From Saccharopolyspora hirsuta (GTDB taxonomy: Bacteria > Actinomycetota > Actinomycetes > Mycobacteriales > Pseudonocardiaceae): a DNA stretch of 64,000 nucleotides. A program made the translations under genes and the position numbers. Positions 33,642-43,399 of the stretch are shown here, piece after piece (position 1 is the stretch's first letter; each line of letters starts with the position of its first letter). The notes beneath the pieces are model-generated. The model was given only the letters and a program-made list of their open reading frames with translations. It had not been told where the DNA came from and did no database searches. Where the stretch lies: the NCBI RefSeq assembly GCF_008630535.1, contig NZ_VWPH01000004.1, positions 484,115 through 548,114 of the forward strand, written 5' to 3'.

Positions 33642-35131
33642 TGGAAGCGTGGAACCTGCTGCTCGCCGGGTTCGCCGACGCGCTGACCCCGCTGAACCTG
33701 CTGCTGTGCCTGGTCGGGGTCGCGCTGGGAACCGCCGTCGGGGTCCTGCCGGGGCTCGGCAGCTCGATGGCGGTGGCCCTGCTGCTGCCGCTGACGTTCA
33801 CGCTGGAACCGACCGGTGCGTTCATCATGCTGGCCGGGGTGTACTTCGGCGGGCAGTTCGGCGGCTCCACCACCGCGATCCTGCTCAACACCCCGGGCCA
33901 GTCCTCATCGATGGCCACCGCGTTCGAGGGCTTCCTGATGGCCCGCGCCGGGCGCGCGCCGCAGGCGCTGGCCACCGCCGCGATCGGCTCCTTCGTCGGT
34001 GGCACCATCGCCTGCATCGCCGTGGTGTTCTTCGCGCCGTTCCTCGTCGACTTCGCCCTGGAGTTCGGCCCGGCCGAGTACTTCGCGCTCGCGGTGTTCG
34101 CCTTCGCGGCCACTGCCGCGGTGGTCGCGGACTCGGCCGTGCGCGGGCTGATCGCGCTCGGGCTCGGCCTGGCGCTGGGCGTGGTCGGCATCGACCAGCA
34201 GACCGGCGTCGCCCGCTACACCTTGGGGTCGGACGCCCTGCTCGACGGCATCAGCGTGGTCGTGGTGACGGTCGGCGTGCTCGCCATCGGCGAAGTGCTG
34301 CACGTCTCGGTCCGCGCCCGCAACTCCGACCGGCTGCAGGACATCGAGCCCGGAAGGCCGTGGCTGGGACGAGCCGACCTGCGCAGCTCGCTGCTGCCGT
34401 GGCTGCGCGGCACGGGGATCGGGCTGCCCTTCGGCGCGATCCCCGCTGGCGGATCGGAGATCCCGACGTTCCTCTCGCTCGGGCTGGAACGACGTCTGGC
34501 CGCCCGGCGCGGCAGCTCCCAGTTCGGCCGGGGCGCCATCGAGGGTGTCGCCGCACCAGAAGCGGCCAACAACTCCACCACCGCTGTCTCCCTCGTACCC
34601 CTGCTCGGCCTGGGCCTGCCCACCTCGGCGACCACCGCGGTGATGCTCGGCGCCTTCCAGCAGTACGGGATGCAACCCGGACCGCTGCTGTTCGCCGACG
34701 AGGGCGAACTGGTCTGGGCCCTGCTGGCGAGCCTGTTCATCGGCAACGTTCTGCTGCTGGTGCTCAACCTGCCGTTCGCACCGCTGTGGGCCAAACTGCT
34801 GCGGATCCCCCAGCACTACCTCTACGCCGCGATCGCGGTCTTCGCCACGCTCGGCGCCTACGCCGCAAAACTCGCGATCTCCGACGTCGTGCTGGTCTAC
34901 GCGGTCGGCCTGCTGAGCTTCCTGCTGCGGCGGAACGGCGTACCGCTGGCCCCGGTGCTGATCGGGGTGATCCTCGGCCCCCTGGCCGAACGCGAGCTGC
35001 GGCGCGCCATGGCACTGGGTCAAGGCGACCCGGGCGTGCTGCTGGACAGCCCGATCGCGGTGGTCCTCTACGCGGTGCTGGTGGTCGCCGTGGCCGGAGC
35101 CCTGCTGCTGCGCCGCCGTTCCCGCACGTGA
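33641..35131 (+). CDS. tctA: Tripartite tricarboxylate transporter large membrane subunit TctA
   Basis: A 496-aa protein whose start overlaps the tctB stop. TctA signatures are [61 protein letters not shown] and [20 protein letters not shown]. It has about 11-12 membrane helices. It forms the transport channel that carries a tri- or dicarboxylate with H+ or Na+. The next gene is its probable GntR regulator. Confidence 0.93.
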   Translation: MEAWNLLLAGFADALTPLNLLLCLVGVALGTAVGVLPGLGSSMAVALLLPLTFTLEPTGAFIMLAGVYFGGQFGGSTTAILLNTPGQSSSMATAFEGFLMARAGRAPQALATAAIGSFVGGTIACIAVVFFAPFLVDFALEFGPAEYFALAVFAFAATAAVVADSAVRGLIALGLGLALGVVGIDQQTGVARYTLGSDALLDGISVVVVTVGVLAIGEVLHVSVRARNSDRLQDIEPGRPWLGRADLRSSLLPWLRGTGIGLPFGAIPAGGSEIPTFLSLGLERRLAARRGSSQFGRGAIEGVAAPEAANNSTTAVSLVPLLGLGLPTSATTAVMLGAFQQYGMQPGPLLFADEGELVWALLASLFIGNVLLLVLNLPFAPLWAKLLRIPQHYLYAAIAVFATLGAYAAKLAISDVVLVYAVGLLSFLLRRNGVPLAPVLIGVILGPLAERELRRAMALGQGDPGVLLDSPIAVVLYAVLVVAVAGALLLRRRSRT

Positions 35132-35135
35132 CCGT

Positions 35136-35168
35136 GCTGGCCGCGCCGCCGTCGACGACGTGGCCAGC
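35136..35168 (+). terminator. Weak hairpin after tctA
   Basis: GCTGGCC (35136-35142) pairs with GGCCAGC (35162-35168) just after the tctA stop; there is no U-run. It may only partly separate tctCBA from the GntR gene. Confidence 0.35.
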
Positions 35169-35212
35169 GGCGCGGCTAGCATGACAGCAGCGAACGAGAC
35201 ACCGAGGAGACG

Positions 35213-36085
35213 ATGGCCCCGACGATCGCGATGCAGGTGATCGACCTGCTGCGGCGCTCCGAGCTCGACCGCGGCGCGCACGTGCGCGAGCAGTGGGTCG
35301 CCAACTCGCTGGGCACCTCCCGCTCACCGGTGCGCAAAGCCCTCGCCTACCTGGCGGAGCTCGGCCTGCTGACGCGCGAACCCAACCGCGGCTACTTCCT
35401 CGAGCGATCGGCGGGCGAACTCGGAGGCGTCGAACTCTCAGCAGGTGAGGACGTCGAGGAGGACGCCTACTTCCGCATCGGCGACGACCACCTGACCGGA
35501 CGGCTGGAGGCGAACTTCACCACCGCGGAGATCGGCCGCCGCTACGACCTGACCACCCGGCAGGCCGAGCGGGTGCTCGCGCGGATGGAGCGGGAGGACC
35601 TCCTCCGACGGCGGCCGGGGCGCGGCTGGCAGTTCCAGCACGTGCTCACCACCGCGGAAGCGCACGCCCAGAGCTACCGGTTCCGGATGATCGTCGAACC
35701 CGCCGCCGTGCTGGAACCCGGCTTCACCGTCGACGCCGAGTCCTTCGCCCTGCACCGCAAGCAGCAGGAGCAGCTGCTGCGCGGCGACGCCCTCCTGCTG
35801 CCCCGCGGCGAGCTGTTCCGGGTCAACGCCGAATTCCACGAGATGATCGTGGGCTGCTCGGGCAACGCCTACCTCCTGGAATCGGTGCGCCGGGTCAACC
35901 GCGTGCGCCGACTCATCGAATACCGCCACCAATCCGAACGCCAACGCCTGGTCCACCAGGCGGAAGAACACCTGCGCCTGCTCGACCTCCTCGAATCCGG
36001 CGACCTCACCGCAGCCTCGCAGTTCCTCCACGCACACCTCGACGCGGTCCGCATCCGCAAGACCCGGTCCCGCACGCCGAACTAA
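35213..36085 (+). CDS. GntR/FCD-family regulator with two winged-helix domains
   Basis: A 290-aa protein from the ATG at 35213 with GAGGAG upstream. The first winged helix (residues about 5-65) contains VREQWVANSLGTSRSPVRKA. A second (about 90-140) has FTTAEIGRRYDLTTRQAERV and a wing RRRPGRGWQF. The rest is an all-helical FCD ligand domain (FRVNAEFHEMIVGCSGNAYL, HLRLLDLLESGDL). Two winged helices are uncommon for GntR proteins. Its place after tctA suggests control of tctCBA and perhaps acnA through the dyads at 32061-32091. Confidence 0.88.
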   Translation: MAPTIAMQVIDLLRRSELDRGAHVREQWVANSLGTSRSPVRKALAYLAELGLLTREPNRGYFLERSAGELGGVELSAGEDVEEDAYFRIGDDHLTGRLEANFTTAEIGRRYDLTTRQAERVLARMEREDLLRRRPGRGWQFQHVLTTAEAHAQSYRFRMIVEPAAVLEPGFTVDAESFALHRKQQEQLLRGDALLLPRGELFRVNAEFHEMIVGCSGNAYLLESVRRVNRVRRLIEYRHQSERQRLVHQAEEHLRLLDLLESGDLTAASQFLHAHLDAVRIRKTRSRTPN

Positions 36086-36780
36086 CACCTGCGGGACTAG
36101 TGGTGGGTTCACCAATACCGGGGTCCCAGATCGCGAAAAGGCGCCATTGCAGCATTACCGCCACACGATGAGCCGCAGGCGGCAGAAACGGGCAGGCAAT
36201 GCCGGGAACACGGGAAACATCGCCCCAGGGCATTGGCAATGGCATCACAGTCGGCGGCACATGGGAAGGACTCGAAGTCAGGGCTCCTGCGGTCGGCGGC
36301 ACCCCAGCGGGGGCAGCTGGACCGGCGACACGCAGTGAAAGCTGTTGCACGCGGCCTCCAACGGCGCCTCCGATGTCGACGCCGGGGTCCCGGTGCCGAT
36401 GCGGCATCACCAACTGCATTCGGCATGGTCCAGCTCGCTGAATTCGACTGCCCCCCGGGGCGGCCAGGGCTTGATCGTCGAAGCGAAAGGCCACCCGTCG
36501 GCCCTGCTGCCGAGAAGCTTTGCGCCACCGGCGGATCGCGCCTTCTCCAGCGAGGAGATACACCCGTGTGGGGGATGGCGAAGGTTGAAAACCCGATTCG
36601 CCGTGAGCAGAATGAAGGTGTCTGGATCGAGCATTCCTCGGTTGAGGAGGTGGAGATCGCAGAACACGGTATCCGGCGGACGTGGCCTTTGCCGGGCTTG
36701 CTGATCACGCCCGCCGAGCGCTCTCGGAAGTTGTCACTTCGGGTCTGATCGCGGTTTACCTTCGGAAGGAAGTGAGGATC
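36086..36780. other. Non-coding or degraded region before hsp20
   Basis: About 700 bp. Open frames exist on both strands, but none has a convincing ribosome-binding site, codon bias or recognisable motif, and local G/C is lower than in flanking genes. It may hold a decayed gene and the hsp20 promoter. No HspR inverted repeat of the CTTGAGT-N7-ACTCAAG type was found. Confidence 0.5.
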
Positions 36781-37236
36781 TTGCTGCAGTTCGACCCGTT
36801 CCGCGACTTCAGCCGGTTGGCCAACGAGGTGTTGACCGCCACCCGGGCACCCCAGGCGATGCCGATGGACGTGTACCGCCTCGGTGACCACTACGTGATC
36901 GAGTTCGACCTGCCCGGCGTGGACCCGGACTCGTTGGACCTGGTCGCGGAGAACAACACGCTGACGGTGCGCGCCGAGCGCAAGACCGCGGCGCACGGCA
37001 GCGAGAAGGCCGAGCCCAGCTACCTGGCCGCCGAACGGCCGCGAGGCACGTTCAGCCGACAGCTGATGCTGGGCGAGGGCGTGGACCTCGGTGGCATCGC
37101 CGCTGACTACAAGGACGGCGTGCTGACCGTGACCGTGCCGGTCGCCGAGCAGGCCAAGCCGCGCCGCATCGAGATCGGCCACGGCAGCGGCGAGCGCAAG
37201 GTGATCGAGGGGTCCACCGAGGAAACGCGCACCTGA
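36781..37236 (+). CDS. hsp20: Hsp20/alpha-crystallin small heat-shock protein
   Basis: About 151 aa from the TTG at 36781 (MLQFDPFRDF), with GGAAGGA ten bases upstream; the GTG at 36772 is the alternative. The alpha-crystallin domain runs from MPMDVYRLGDHYVIEFDLPG to GVLTVTVPVAEQ and includes the family A-x-x-x-G-V-L motif (ADYKDGVLTVTVP). It is an ATP-independent holdase that oligomerises in the cytoplasm. It stands alone, with no chaperone genes next to it. Confidence 0.92.
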   Translation: MLQFDPFRDFSRLANEVLTATRAPQAMPMDVYRLGDHYVIEFDLPGVDPDSLDLVAENNTLTVRAERKTAAHGSEKAEPSYLAAERPRGTFSRQLMLGEGVDLGGIAADYKDGVLTVTVPVAEQAKPRRIEIGHGSGERKVIEGSTEETRT

Positions 37237-37779
37237 CCACGCTGCGCACGACGAGGTGGCGGTTCCGGCCAAAACACCGTCCGGCCGGAACCGCCGCGAA
37301 CACCCGACAAACCCCTCCGCCAACAGCAACCCGACCGGCCGACTGGCCACCTCGACAACGGCTCGGGCCAGGACGCGACGCGGTCCCCACGTGCCTCCGC
37401 GCAGGCAATTCGTCGACCGCGCTATCTCCGGCTTCACCGACCGGACCGGGTGCCGCTGGTGCCTGTCGTCCTATGTGGATATGGCCACCCACACCGCCGT
37501 GCAGGCCAAAACCGACAGGCTGCACGCAGCCGGTATGTCCCTGATCTACGTGTCCAACGCTCTGCGCGCCACAGCTCCACTCCAGGCGGTGCAAGCCGTG
37601 ATCGCCGAAGACCGGCCCTCCGCACGCATGATCCTCGACTTCGGGTGCGGCACCCCCGGGACCTCGCCAGCCGAGCACCTCTCGTTCGCGGTCGCCCCAC
37701 GACGAGGTGAGCCACTCCTGGTATCACCGCTCGATCTCCGAGGCGAGCTCGAGGAGAAGCCGTTGCGCAGCCGGAAAGG
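37237..37779. other. Intergenic region with one doubtful open frame
   Basis: A plus-strand frame from an ATG at 37481 to 37783 would encode about 100 aa (MATHTAVQAKTDRLHAAGMS and onward), but it has no ribosome-binding site, no known motif and runs 4 bp into the convergent AraC gene. Nothing else is recognised in this stretch. Confidence 0.4.
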
Positions 37780-38721
37780 CTAGGGGTCGTTCCGGGTTCT
37801 GTAGGCGGCGGGGGTGAGTCCGGTGCGCTGGCGGAAGAAGCGGCCGAAGTTGGCGGTGTCGGTGAAACCGAGGTGCGCGGCGACCGCGTGAACGCTCCAC
37901 CGGGAGTGGCGGAGGAGACGGCGCGCTTCGAGCAGCCGCCGTTCGTTGATGACCTCCCGCGCTCCCCTTCCCGTAGCCATCTGGGCGGCGCGGCTGAGAG
38001 TGCGGACCGAACAGCCGAGCATCGTCGCGTAGTCCTCGACTCGGTGCACTTCTCGGAAGTTCAGCTCAACAGCGTCCCGGAACCGTTCGTAGGTGTGGTG
38101 CCGATCTGGGCCGAGCGGCGCGGCACCTGGCGAGTGAGCGAGACGCAGCAGCAGGGCTTCCAGGAGGCTGCAGCGCAGGGCGTGGTGCGCCGCGAGCGGA
38201 CGGCGTCCCAGCGCGCGGTGTTCATCGAGAAGCTGGTACGCCGTCTGTTCCAGCCAGGGGACGTCGTCGGGATGCGGTGTCAGGACAGCGGGGGCGTCGT
38301 GCGCGGTGAAGGGGGCCAGCACGCGGGCGGTGTCGGGCCGGATGACCTCCGGCTCGAACAGGATGAAGGGACCGCGCGCGGTGCTGGGATCGTGCCAGCG
38401 CTGCACGTGCCCGGCGCGCACCCACAGCCACTGACCAGGAACAACGGTGCGGGTGACGTGGTCGACGTCGTGCCGCAGCACACCCTCGGTGACCAGGATC
38501 AGGTAGTGGAACGTCGCCCGTCCAGGACGAGGGGGATTCCACGGCCAGTCGTCGTGGTGGGCGCAGAAGTCCTCGACCGTGGTCACTTCCAGGCCGTGCG
38601 GGGTCCCGACCGGCGGTTGGAAACCGTGAAGCGGGACGGAAGCCGACTCGGCACGGGCGATGGGACGGGGCGACGAGGAGGAGCCCTGCTCCGGCCTCGC
38701 GCGGTGTCTGCTGCTGACCAT
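37780..38721 (-). CDS. AraC-family transcriptional regulator
   Basis: A 313-aa protein. The N-terminal half has a cupin-like AraC_binding domain (FHYLILVTEGVLRHDVDHVT, VVPGQWLWVRAGHVQRW). The C-terminal 100 residues carry two helix-turn-helix motifs (VEDYATMLGCSVRTLSRAAQ and VHAVAAHLGFTDTANFGRFF), ending RQRTGLTPAAYR. It ends with the typical AraC tail and is divergent from the first MmcQ/YjbR gene. The effector and targets are not evident. Confidence 0.93.
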   Translation of the reverse strand: MVSSRHRARPEQGSSSSPRPIARAESASVPLHGFQPPVGTPHGLEVTTVEDFCAHHDDWPWNPPRPGRATFHYLILVTEGVLRHDVDHVTRTVVPGQWLWVRAGHVQRWHDPSTARGPFILFEPEVIRPDTARVLAPFTAHDAPAVLTPHPDDVPWLEQTAYQLLDEHRALGRRPLAAHHALRCSLLEALLLRLAHSPGAAPLGPDRHHTYERFRDAVELNFREVHRVEDYATMLGCSVRTLSRAAQMATGRGAREVINERRLLEARRLLRHSRWSVHAVAAHLGFTDTANFGRFFRQRTGLTPAAYRTRNDP

Positions 38722-38834
38722 AACGTGTTCGCACAGTACCAGTGAAGTCCTCGAACGCGCGGAAAGAATGGGGAGGGCAGCCCGATGACCTCGTCGGGCG
38801 CCTTCAGCGGTCCGGGCGGAGGGAGTTGACGACC

Positions 38835-39218
38835 GTGGACGGAGAGACGTTGTGGAAGACCGCGGCCGACTGCGCCGAGGAGCTGCCCGGGGCCGGTCTG
38901 GAGCACCCCTTCGGGGACGACTGGGAGGTCTTCAAGGTTCGCGGCAAGGTCTTCATGCTGATGACCGAGGTTCCCGGACGCCCCGTCGTGATCCTCAAGG
39001 CGGACCCTGCCGAGTCACTCGCCCTCCGCGAGCAGTACGAGAACATCACCCCTGGCTACCACATGAACAAGAAGCACTGGATCACGGTGGAGGGCGGGGA
39101 CGCGATCGGTGCTCAGCTGGTCGAGGAGCTGGTGACCGAGTCCTACCGCCTGGTGGTCGGCAAGCTCCCGAAGTCCCAGCGGCCTGTCGACCCGCACACC
39201 TACGGCCGCGCGTCCTGA
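38835..39218 (+). CDS. MmcQ/YjbR-family protein (first of two)
   Basis: About 127 aa from the GTG at 38835, with GGAGGGAG nine bases upstream. MmcQ/YjbR fold features: LPGAGLEHPFGDDWEVFKVR, GKVFMLMTEV, PVVILKADPAESLALREQY, ITPGYHMNKKHWITVE and a C-terminal ESYRLVVGKLP. These small double-wing proteins are often called DNA-binding, but their role is not established. A paralogue follows 8 bp downstream. Confidence 0.88.
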   Translation: MDGETLWKTAADCAEELPGAGLEHPFGDDWEVFKVRGKVFMLMTEVPGRPVVILKADPAESLALREQYENITPGYHMNKKHWITVEGGDAIGAQLVEELVTESYRLVVGKLPKSQRPVDPHTYGRAS

Positions 39219-39226
39219 CCTGCGTC

Positions 39227-39589
39227 ATGGCGATGAGCGGCGAGCAGCTCCAGGACACCGCGCGCGAAACGGCCCGCGCGCTGCCGGGGGTGAGCCACGG
39301 GCGCCCCTTCACCGAGCAGCTGGACGTCTACAAGGTGGCGGGCAAGGTCTTCCTGATCATCACGGACGACCCGGACGACCTCGCAGTCACCGTCAAGGCG
39401 GAACCGGAGTACGGTCGACTGCTGCGAAGCCAGCACACGTCGATCACCCCGGGCCGCTACCTCGACAAGCAGCACTGGATCTCCCTGGCAGCTGGCCCGG
39501 ACATCACCCAGGACCTGGTCGCCGAACTCGTCGACGACTCCTACCACCTCGTCCTGGAGACCGTTCCGCGGAAGCGCCGCCCCGGATAG
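39227..39589 (+). CDS. MmcQ/YjbR-family protein (second of two)
   Basis: A 120-aa paralogue of the preceding gene, starting at the ATG at 39227 (or 39233). Shared features: LPGVSHGRPFTEQLDVYKVA, GKVFLIITDD, VTVKAEPEYGRLLRSQH, ITPGRYLDKQHWISL and DDSYHLVLETVPRKRRP. The tandem pair probably arose by duplication and is co-transcribed; identity between the copies is moderate, so the event is not recent. Confidence 0.85.
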   Translation: MAMSGEQLQDTARETARALPGVSHGRPFTEQLDVYKVAGKVFLIITDDPDDLAVTVKAEPEYGRLLRSQHTSITPGRYLDKQHWISLAAGPDITQDLVAELVDDSYHLVLETVPRKRRPG

Positions 39590-39710
39590 ACCACCGACCG
39601 AAACCACGGACTCGCAAATGAGACACCAAGAACAACCGCCGTCCCTAACAGCGGTCGATGATGCCTCGTGGACCCGATGGCGAACACTGACCCACAGTCA
39701 CGGGTACTCA

Positions 39711-40091
39711 TCACTGAAGCGAGGGGAAGAAATCCACATCCTCCCAGTCATCTTCAAATGCTTCAAGCATCACTTCGTAGGCCCGCACCCGACGCAGGTC
39801 GCCGTCCTGACGAAACCCGTTCAACGCGACCTCCAGATATTCTTTCATCCAGGCCCACCTGAATCGGTAGCCGAAGTACTGACAAACCTCGATAAGACCA
39901 GACCCCCTACAGTTCACAAGAATCCACTTGATGCTGGATTCGATATCTCGACGCGCCGCATCTGAGTCGATCTCGCGCACGATTTCGTCAAGCATAGGGT
40001 CGATCGTCAGAGTCGAATTGCTGGACTCGAGCTCCTCCATCACCTCCAGAAGCCTATTTACACCCGGTGGGCGCTTCGCAAGCTCATCCAC
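39711..40091 (-). CDS. Hypothetical protein, probable immunity protein
   Basis: A 126-aa acidic protein from a GTG at 40091 with GGGAGTG upstream. It is helical and Trp/Tyr-rich at the centre (CQYFGYRFRWAWMKEYLEVA) and ends EAFEDDWEDVDFFPSLQ. It overlaps the toxin-tail gene by 34 bp, and base composition is clearly more AT-rich than its surroundings. Small acidic proteins encoded right after polymorphic-toxin C-termini are typically immunity proteins, which is the inference here; no named family was recognised. Confidence 0.65.
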   Translation of the reverse strand: MDELAKRPPGVNRLLEVMEELESSNSTLTIDPMLDEIVREIDSDAARRDIESSIKWILVNCRGSGLIEVCQYFGYRFRWAWMKEYLEVALNGFRQDGDLRRVRAYEVMLEAFEDDWEDVDFFPSLQ

Positions 40092-40363
40092 AACAAATCA
40101 CTCCCATCAACAAGAGACCACCATCGTTCCTTGTATGTGCTTCCTCGAACATCGAAGCCGGCCCTGCGGAACGCTTCTTCGGCTGCGCGTTTCGGACTGC
40201 CACCACTCGGCCGATAGTGGCCCGACCGGTTATCGATCCACTTCAACCCCCCAGAATAGAGCTTAAACTCCCCCGCAGCCAGAACGTCCCCACCTTGAGC
40301 TAGATCAATGTGACCATAAAGGTCATCCTGCCGAATAACACGCAACTCCTGGTTTGACATCAC
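40058..40363 (-). pseudogene. Polymorphic-toxin C-terminal fragment (orphan toxin tail)
   Basis: A 101-aa frame (GTG 40363 or ATG 40360) without a ribosome-binding site. The text GHIDLAQGGDVLAAGEFKLY and WIDNRSGHYRPSGGSPKRAA resembles C-terminal domains of long secreted polymorphic toxins rather than a free-standing protein. Sense codons continue upstream for 11 residues (ending SSYTV) to a TAA at 40397-40399, consistent with loss of the N-terminal part. It is AT-rich and paired with the downstream immunity-like gene. I call it a displaced toxin tail; it may still be expressed. Confidence 0.55.
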
Positions 40364-40814
40364 CGTATATGAACTTGCCCGCAGACCTCGAATGGATTAG
40401 TTCCCCTACCGGTATCGGCGTCACCGGACGCGGCGGAAGCAGTTCGATCAACCCACTGCTGCGGACCGGTTCAACACAACGGCAGCAGCCCGGCCGCTAG
40501 TCAGCGACGGGGCAGCTGGTCACGACTCAACCCGGACGAAAAACCCCAGAGGACACAAGGAAGAACATAGCCAGCGATCAACCCACCAACAAGCATAGAT
40601 CCCGACATAACACGTGATCGTGATCTCCTTGACAGGCCGCAGCGCCCGCGCGTGACTTCGCACGCAGGACTTCTTGCCCCGGGAAAACATGGCTTGGTCA
40701 GGTCAGCTCGGATCCATTCACGACAGTTGGGTCCTCCACAATGGTTCAACGCACAGCGCAGCCCCCGTTTGTCCACACTGCACCCACGTGAGCCGTACAC
40801 TGTGAACCTCGTGT
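40364..40814. other. Region between toxin relic and exonuclease
   Basis: Lower G/C than average. A minus-strand frame at 40501-40608 could encode a 35-aa single-helix membrane peptide (MSGSMLVGGLIAGYVLPCVL and a short polar tail), but its AAGGAG lies 16 bp from the ATG. No other support for a gene. Confidence 0.35.
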
Positions 40815-42059
40815 TCAGGCCGGTAGTCGGGAGAGCGAGCCGAGCATCCGGCCGAACGCCACCTCGGTGACGACGGGGATCGAGTAGTCACGCGCCTTGC
40901 GCGCCTTGCCCGACTGGCTGTCGGGGTCTGCGGCGACCACCAGCTTGACCTTCTTGGTCACCGCGCTATGCGGTCGCAGACCCGCTGCAGCAGCGACGTT
41001 CTCCCACTCGATCCGGGAGCGGCGCATCTCTCCGGTGAACACCACCAGATCACCGGGCTGCAGCTGGAAGGGGGTGACAGCGGACTCGGCTGGATTCGAT
41101 GCGGAGGTGCGCGCAGCTTCCAGGATCGCATCCACGTCGTGGTCGGTCATGCCCAGCATCGCGGCCACCGCCAGCAGGTCATCGCGTTCCTCGTCGGTGA
41201 TGACCCCGTCCGCCCACGCAGCCTTGGCCAGTTCGCGCACGTAGTGCGCGTGCAGCTCGCGTGCCGCGATGCGCCCGATGTTCAGCTCCTCGGCGACCCT
41301 GACGAGGGCGTCCGCCTCGGTGGCCGACACGTGCCGGTCCACCAGGGCGTGGTCGAGGACGGCCAGATAAGCCGAGTGCAGCTCGGGAACGCCGGAGTCC
41401 GGCATGCGCTCGACGAGCCGGGACAGGAAGTGCACTTCCTGCCGACTGCCATTTCCGCGTGCGACCCACGTGGCGCGCGGGTGCTGAACCACCGGCCACG
41501 CCAGCGAGGAGGCCCTCGCGCGTGCCCGGCTCCATACAGGGCTCTGCGGATCGAGGGCGAGGTATCCGGCAAGCAGCTGTGCGGACGCAGTAGCGTCGTC
41601 GATGGCACGGTGGGCGTTGCCGATCGAAATGCCGAAGGCGGCGCAGCAGTCGGCCAAGCTGCGCCCCGCGCCGACCAGGTAACGACGAGCCAACCTCATC
41701 GTGCACAGGCCGAGTTCGTGGCTGATGGGCGGATTCACACCGCAACGCGCGAACTCCGCGAGGAGGAAGCCCGCATCGAAGCGCAGGTTGTGCGCGACCA
41801 GGACCCGCCCCGCGAGCAGATCAACTAGTTCGCCGCTGACCTGCTCGAACCGCGGCGCACCTAGAACGTCGGCCCCGGTGATTCCGTGGATCCGTTGCGG
41901 GCCGAGATCGCGCTGCGGATTGACGAGGGTTTCCCAACGCCCGGTGATCTCGCCGTTCGGGCAGACGTGCACGACCCCGATCTCCAGGATGCGCTCGCGA
42001 CGTCCAGGGTGGATGCCGGTCGTTTCGAGGTCGACGACAGCGTACCCGGCTTCGCTCAT
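40815..42059 (-). CDS. DEDDh 3'-5' exonuclease with TerB-like and BRCT domains
   Basis: A 414-aa protein from the ATG at 42059 (GGAGA six bases upstream). The exonuclease domain shows Exo I with Asp10 and Glu12 (VVDLETTG), Exo II (VAHNLRFDAGFLLAEF) and Exo III with His and Asp (GNAHRAIDDATASAQLL), as in DNA polymerase III epsilon. The middle resembles a TerB-like helical repeat (KAAWADGVITDEERDDLLAV). The C-terminus is a BRCT domain (GDLVVFTGEMRRSRIEWENV ... TKKVKLVVAADPDSQSGKAR). It probably acts in DNA repair. This architecture is known in actinobacteria. Confidence 0.92.
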   Translation of the reverse strand: MSEAGYAVVDLETTGIHPGRRERILEIGVVHVCPNGEITGRWETLVNPQRDLGPQRIHGITGADVLGAPRFEQVSGELVDLLAGRVLVAHNLRFDAGFLLAEFARCGVNPPISHELGLCTMRLARRYLVGAGRSLADCCAAFGISIGNAHRAIDDATASAQLLAGYLALDPQSPVWSRARARASSLAWPVVQHPRATWVARGNGSRQEVHFLSRLVERMPDSGVPELHSAYLAVLDHALVDRHVSATEADALVRVAEELNIGRIAARELHAHYVRELAKAAWADGVITDEERDDLLAVAAMLGMTDHDVDAILEAARTSASNPAESAVTPFQLQPGDLVVFTGEMRRSRIEWENVAAAAGLRPHSAVTKKVKLVVAADPDSQSGKARKARDYSIPVVTEVAFGRMLGSLSRLPA

Positions 42060-42192
42060 TCGGTTCTCCATTTTTGGTTGTCCCACAATAAAGTTCACGG
42101 GCGAACGCCCTAGCCCTGCCCGGTTCCACAGGCCTGCGAGGATGAAGGTGGGCTAGGGTGAGCAGCGCAGTCTCATGGTCTTGCCGAGGCTT

Positions 42193-42807
42193 TCAACCGA
42201 CCTCGGAAGTGACGATGGGAGTGGGGCGCCGTTCGCGGCCGCCAGGCATGTACGCACGGACGACGCGCTGGGCCTCAATCTGCTCCCACACGGTCGCGAC
42301 CTGCGCCAGCCACCGAGCGAGGGCTAGCGCCACCTGAGTCGGTTCCGGTGATTTCGCACTCGGCGGGTTCTGCATATCGATGGGTGCGGGCAGGAGCGGC
42401 CAGGTCGGCGCGACGAGGTCCTTCCGTCCCTGGGCTTCATAGGCGGTCTGCAACTCATCGCGCTCGCTCAGCAGGCGCGCGCGGGTGGCGGCCGCGGAGA
42501 TCAGGACCGGCACCGTGATGCCCAACCGGCCGAGCGCTTCCTTCCCAGAAGATGTGCTGAGCACGCGACGTTCGGCTACCAACAGCCTGATCTTGCAGCC
42601 CTCGTTGATGTCGAGGGTCCACGCGCCCGTGAGACGCGACAAGCCCGGTGCCGGGCTGGTGTTGACATGCCAGACGATGACCGCGTCGTCCCGGGCGTCG
42701 ACAACGCAGTCAGCGCGGGTCGGCGCGGGTAGGACTGCTGCGGGTTCTCCCGATGTGCAGTGCTGCGAACTGCTCAACACGACGCCCTTGGTCCTCTCAC
42801 CTGACAC
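42193..42807 (-). CDS. Hypothetical protein
   Basis: Up to 204 aa; the start is uncertain (GTG 42807, or GTG 42780 after GAGAGGA). No family was recognised. It has a polar N-terminus, a beta-like middle (LTGAWTLDINEGCKIRLLVA), and a Trp/Pro-containing C-terminal part. Coding potential is moderate. It lies alone between the exonuclease gene and a gene relic. Confidence 0.45.
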   Translation of the reverse strand: MSGERTKGVVLSSSQHCTSGEPAAVLPAPTRADCVVDARDDAVIVWHVNTSPAPGLSRLTGAWTLDINEGCKIRLLVAERRVLSTSSGKEALGRLGITVPVLISAAATRARLLSERDELQTAYEAQGRKDLVAPTWPLLPAPIDMQNPPSAKSPEPTQVALALARWLAQVATVWEQIEAQRVVRAYMPGGRERRPTPIVTSEVG

Positions 42808-42947
42808 TCGGGCCTACCACCCCCGGCGACGCCGTGCTCGGACCCAACTGCTCAATATCCCCGAGCTCGCTGGACGTTACGCCAACCTTCCGCAACGAAC
42901 CCGCATTCACCGGACTGGCCTAGTCCAGCAGTCGATCTGAGCAGTAG

Positions 42948-43127
42948 GCACCCCGCCAAGTCTTCGACATCGCAGTACAAGCACGCCGCCTCGGACACCG
43001 ACTCCCCGGCGTAGTCCAAGACATCTGCCCCCACATCGCCCCCGAAACCGAAGAACAGCTCCTCACCGCTCTCCAACACCGCTGGACCCAAGCCCAGCAG
43101 GACCACGTATCAGAAACCCCACCCTGA
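42948..43127 (+). pseudogene. Orphan C-terminal gene fragment
   Basis: A 59-codon frame with strong coding character (QVFDIAVQARRLGHRLPGVV, then CPHIAPETEEQLLTALQHRW) ends at a TGA at 43125. It is closed upstream by TAG at 42945 and has no start codon or ribosome-binding site, so it looks like the tail of a deleted gene. The family is not recognised. Confidence 0.45.
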
Positions 43128-43399
43128 CCCTTGACCAGTGAGGAAGCCTCACCGCCACCCGAGCCGGAACCTCTCCTCACATATCCTCTCACCCACGCTC
43201 CCGCAGTCAGCGGCTGAATCCTTCTCCGAACACTCGGTACAGCCACCCGACAGGACCAGTCGATCACAGGCAGCACGTTCCCGCCAGAATCCTCTAGCGA
43301 CGCGTTTGGCCGCCTGCTCACATCCCGATCAGCCCGGGCTGCCGCCGGTGCGATCCCATGTCGTCCCGACCGGAGAAGTGCCGGGCTGGAACCGGCGGG

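Noticed and set aside
36199..36748. Small plus-strand frames before hsp20
   Set aside because: No ribosome-binding sites, no motifs, and overlapping frames on both strands look equally good; treated as non-coding or degraded.
43138..43152. GTGAGG-AAG-CCTCAC hairpin after the orphan fragment
   Set aside because: Six-bp stem with a 3-nt loop, too weak and isolated to call a terminator with confidence.
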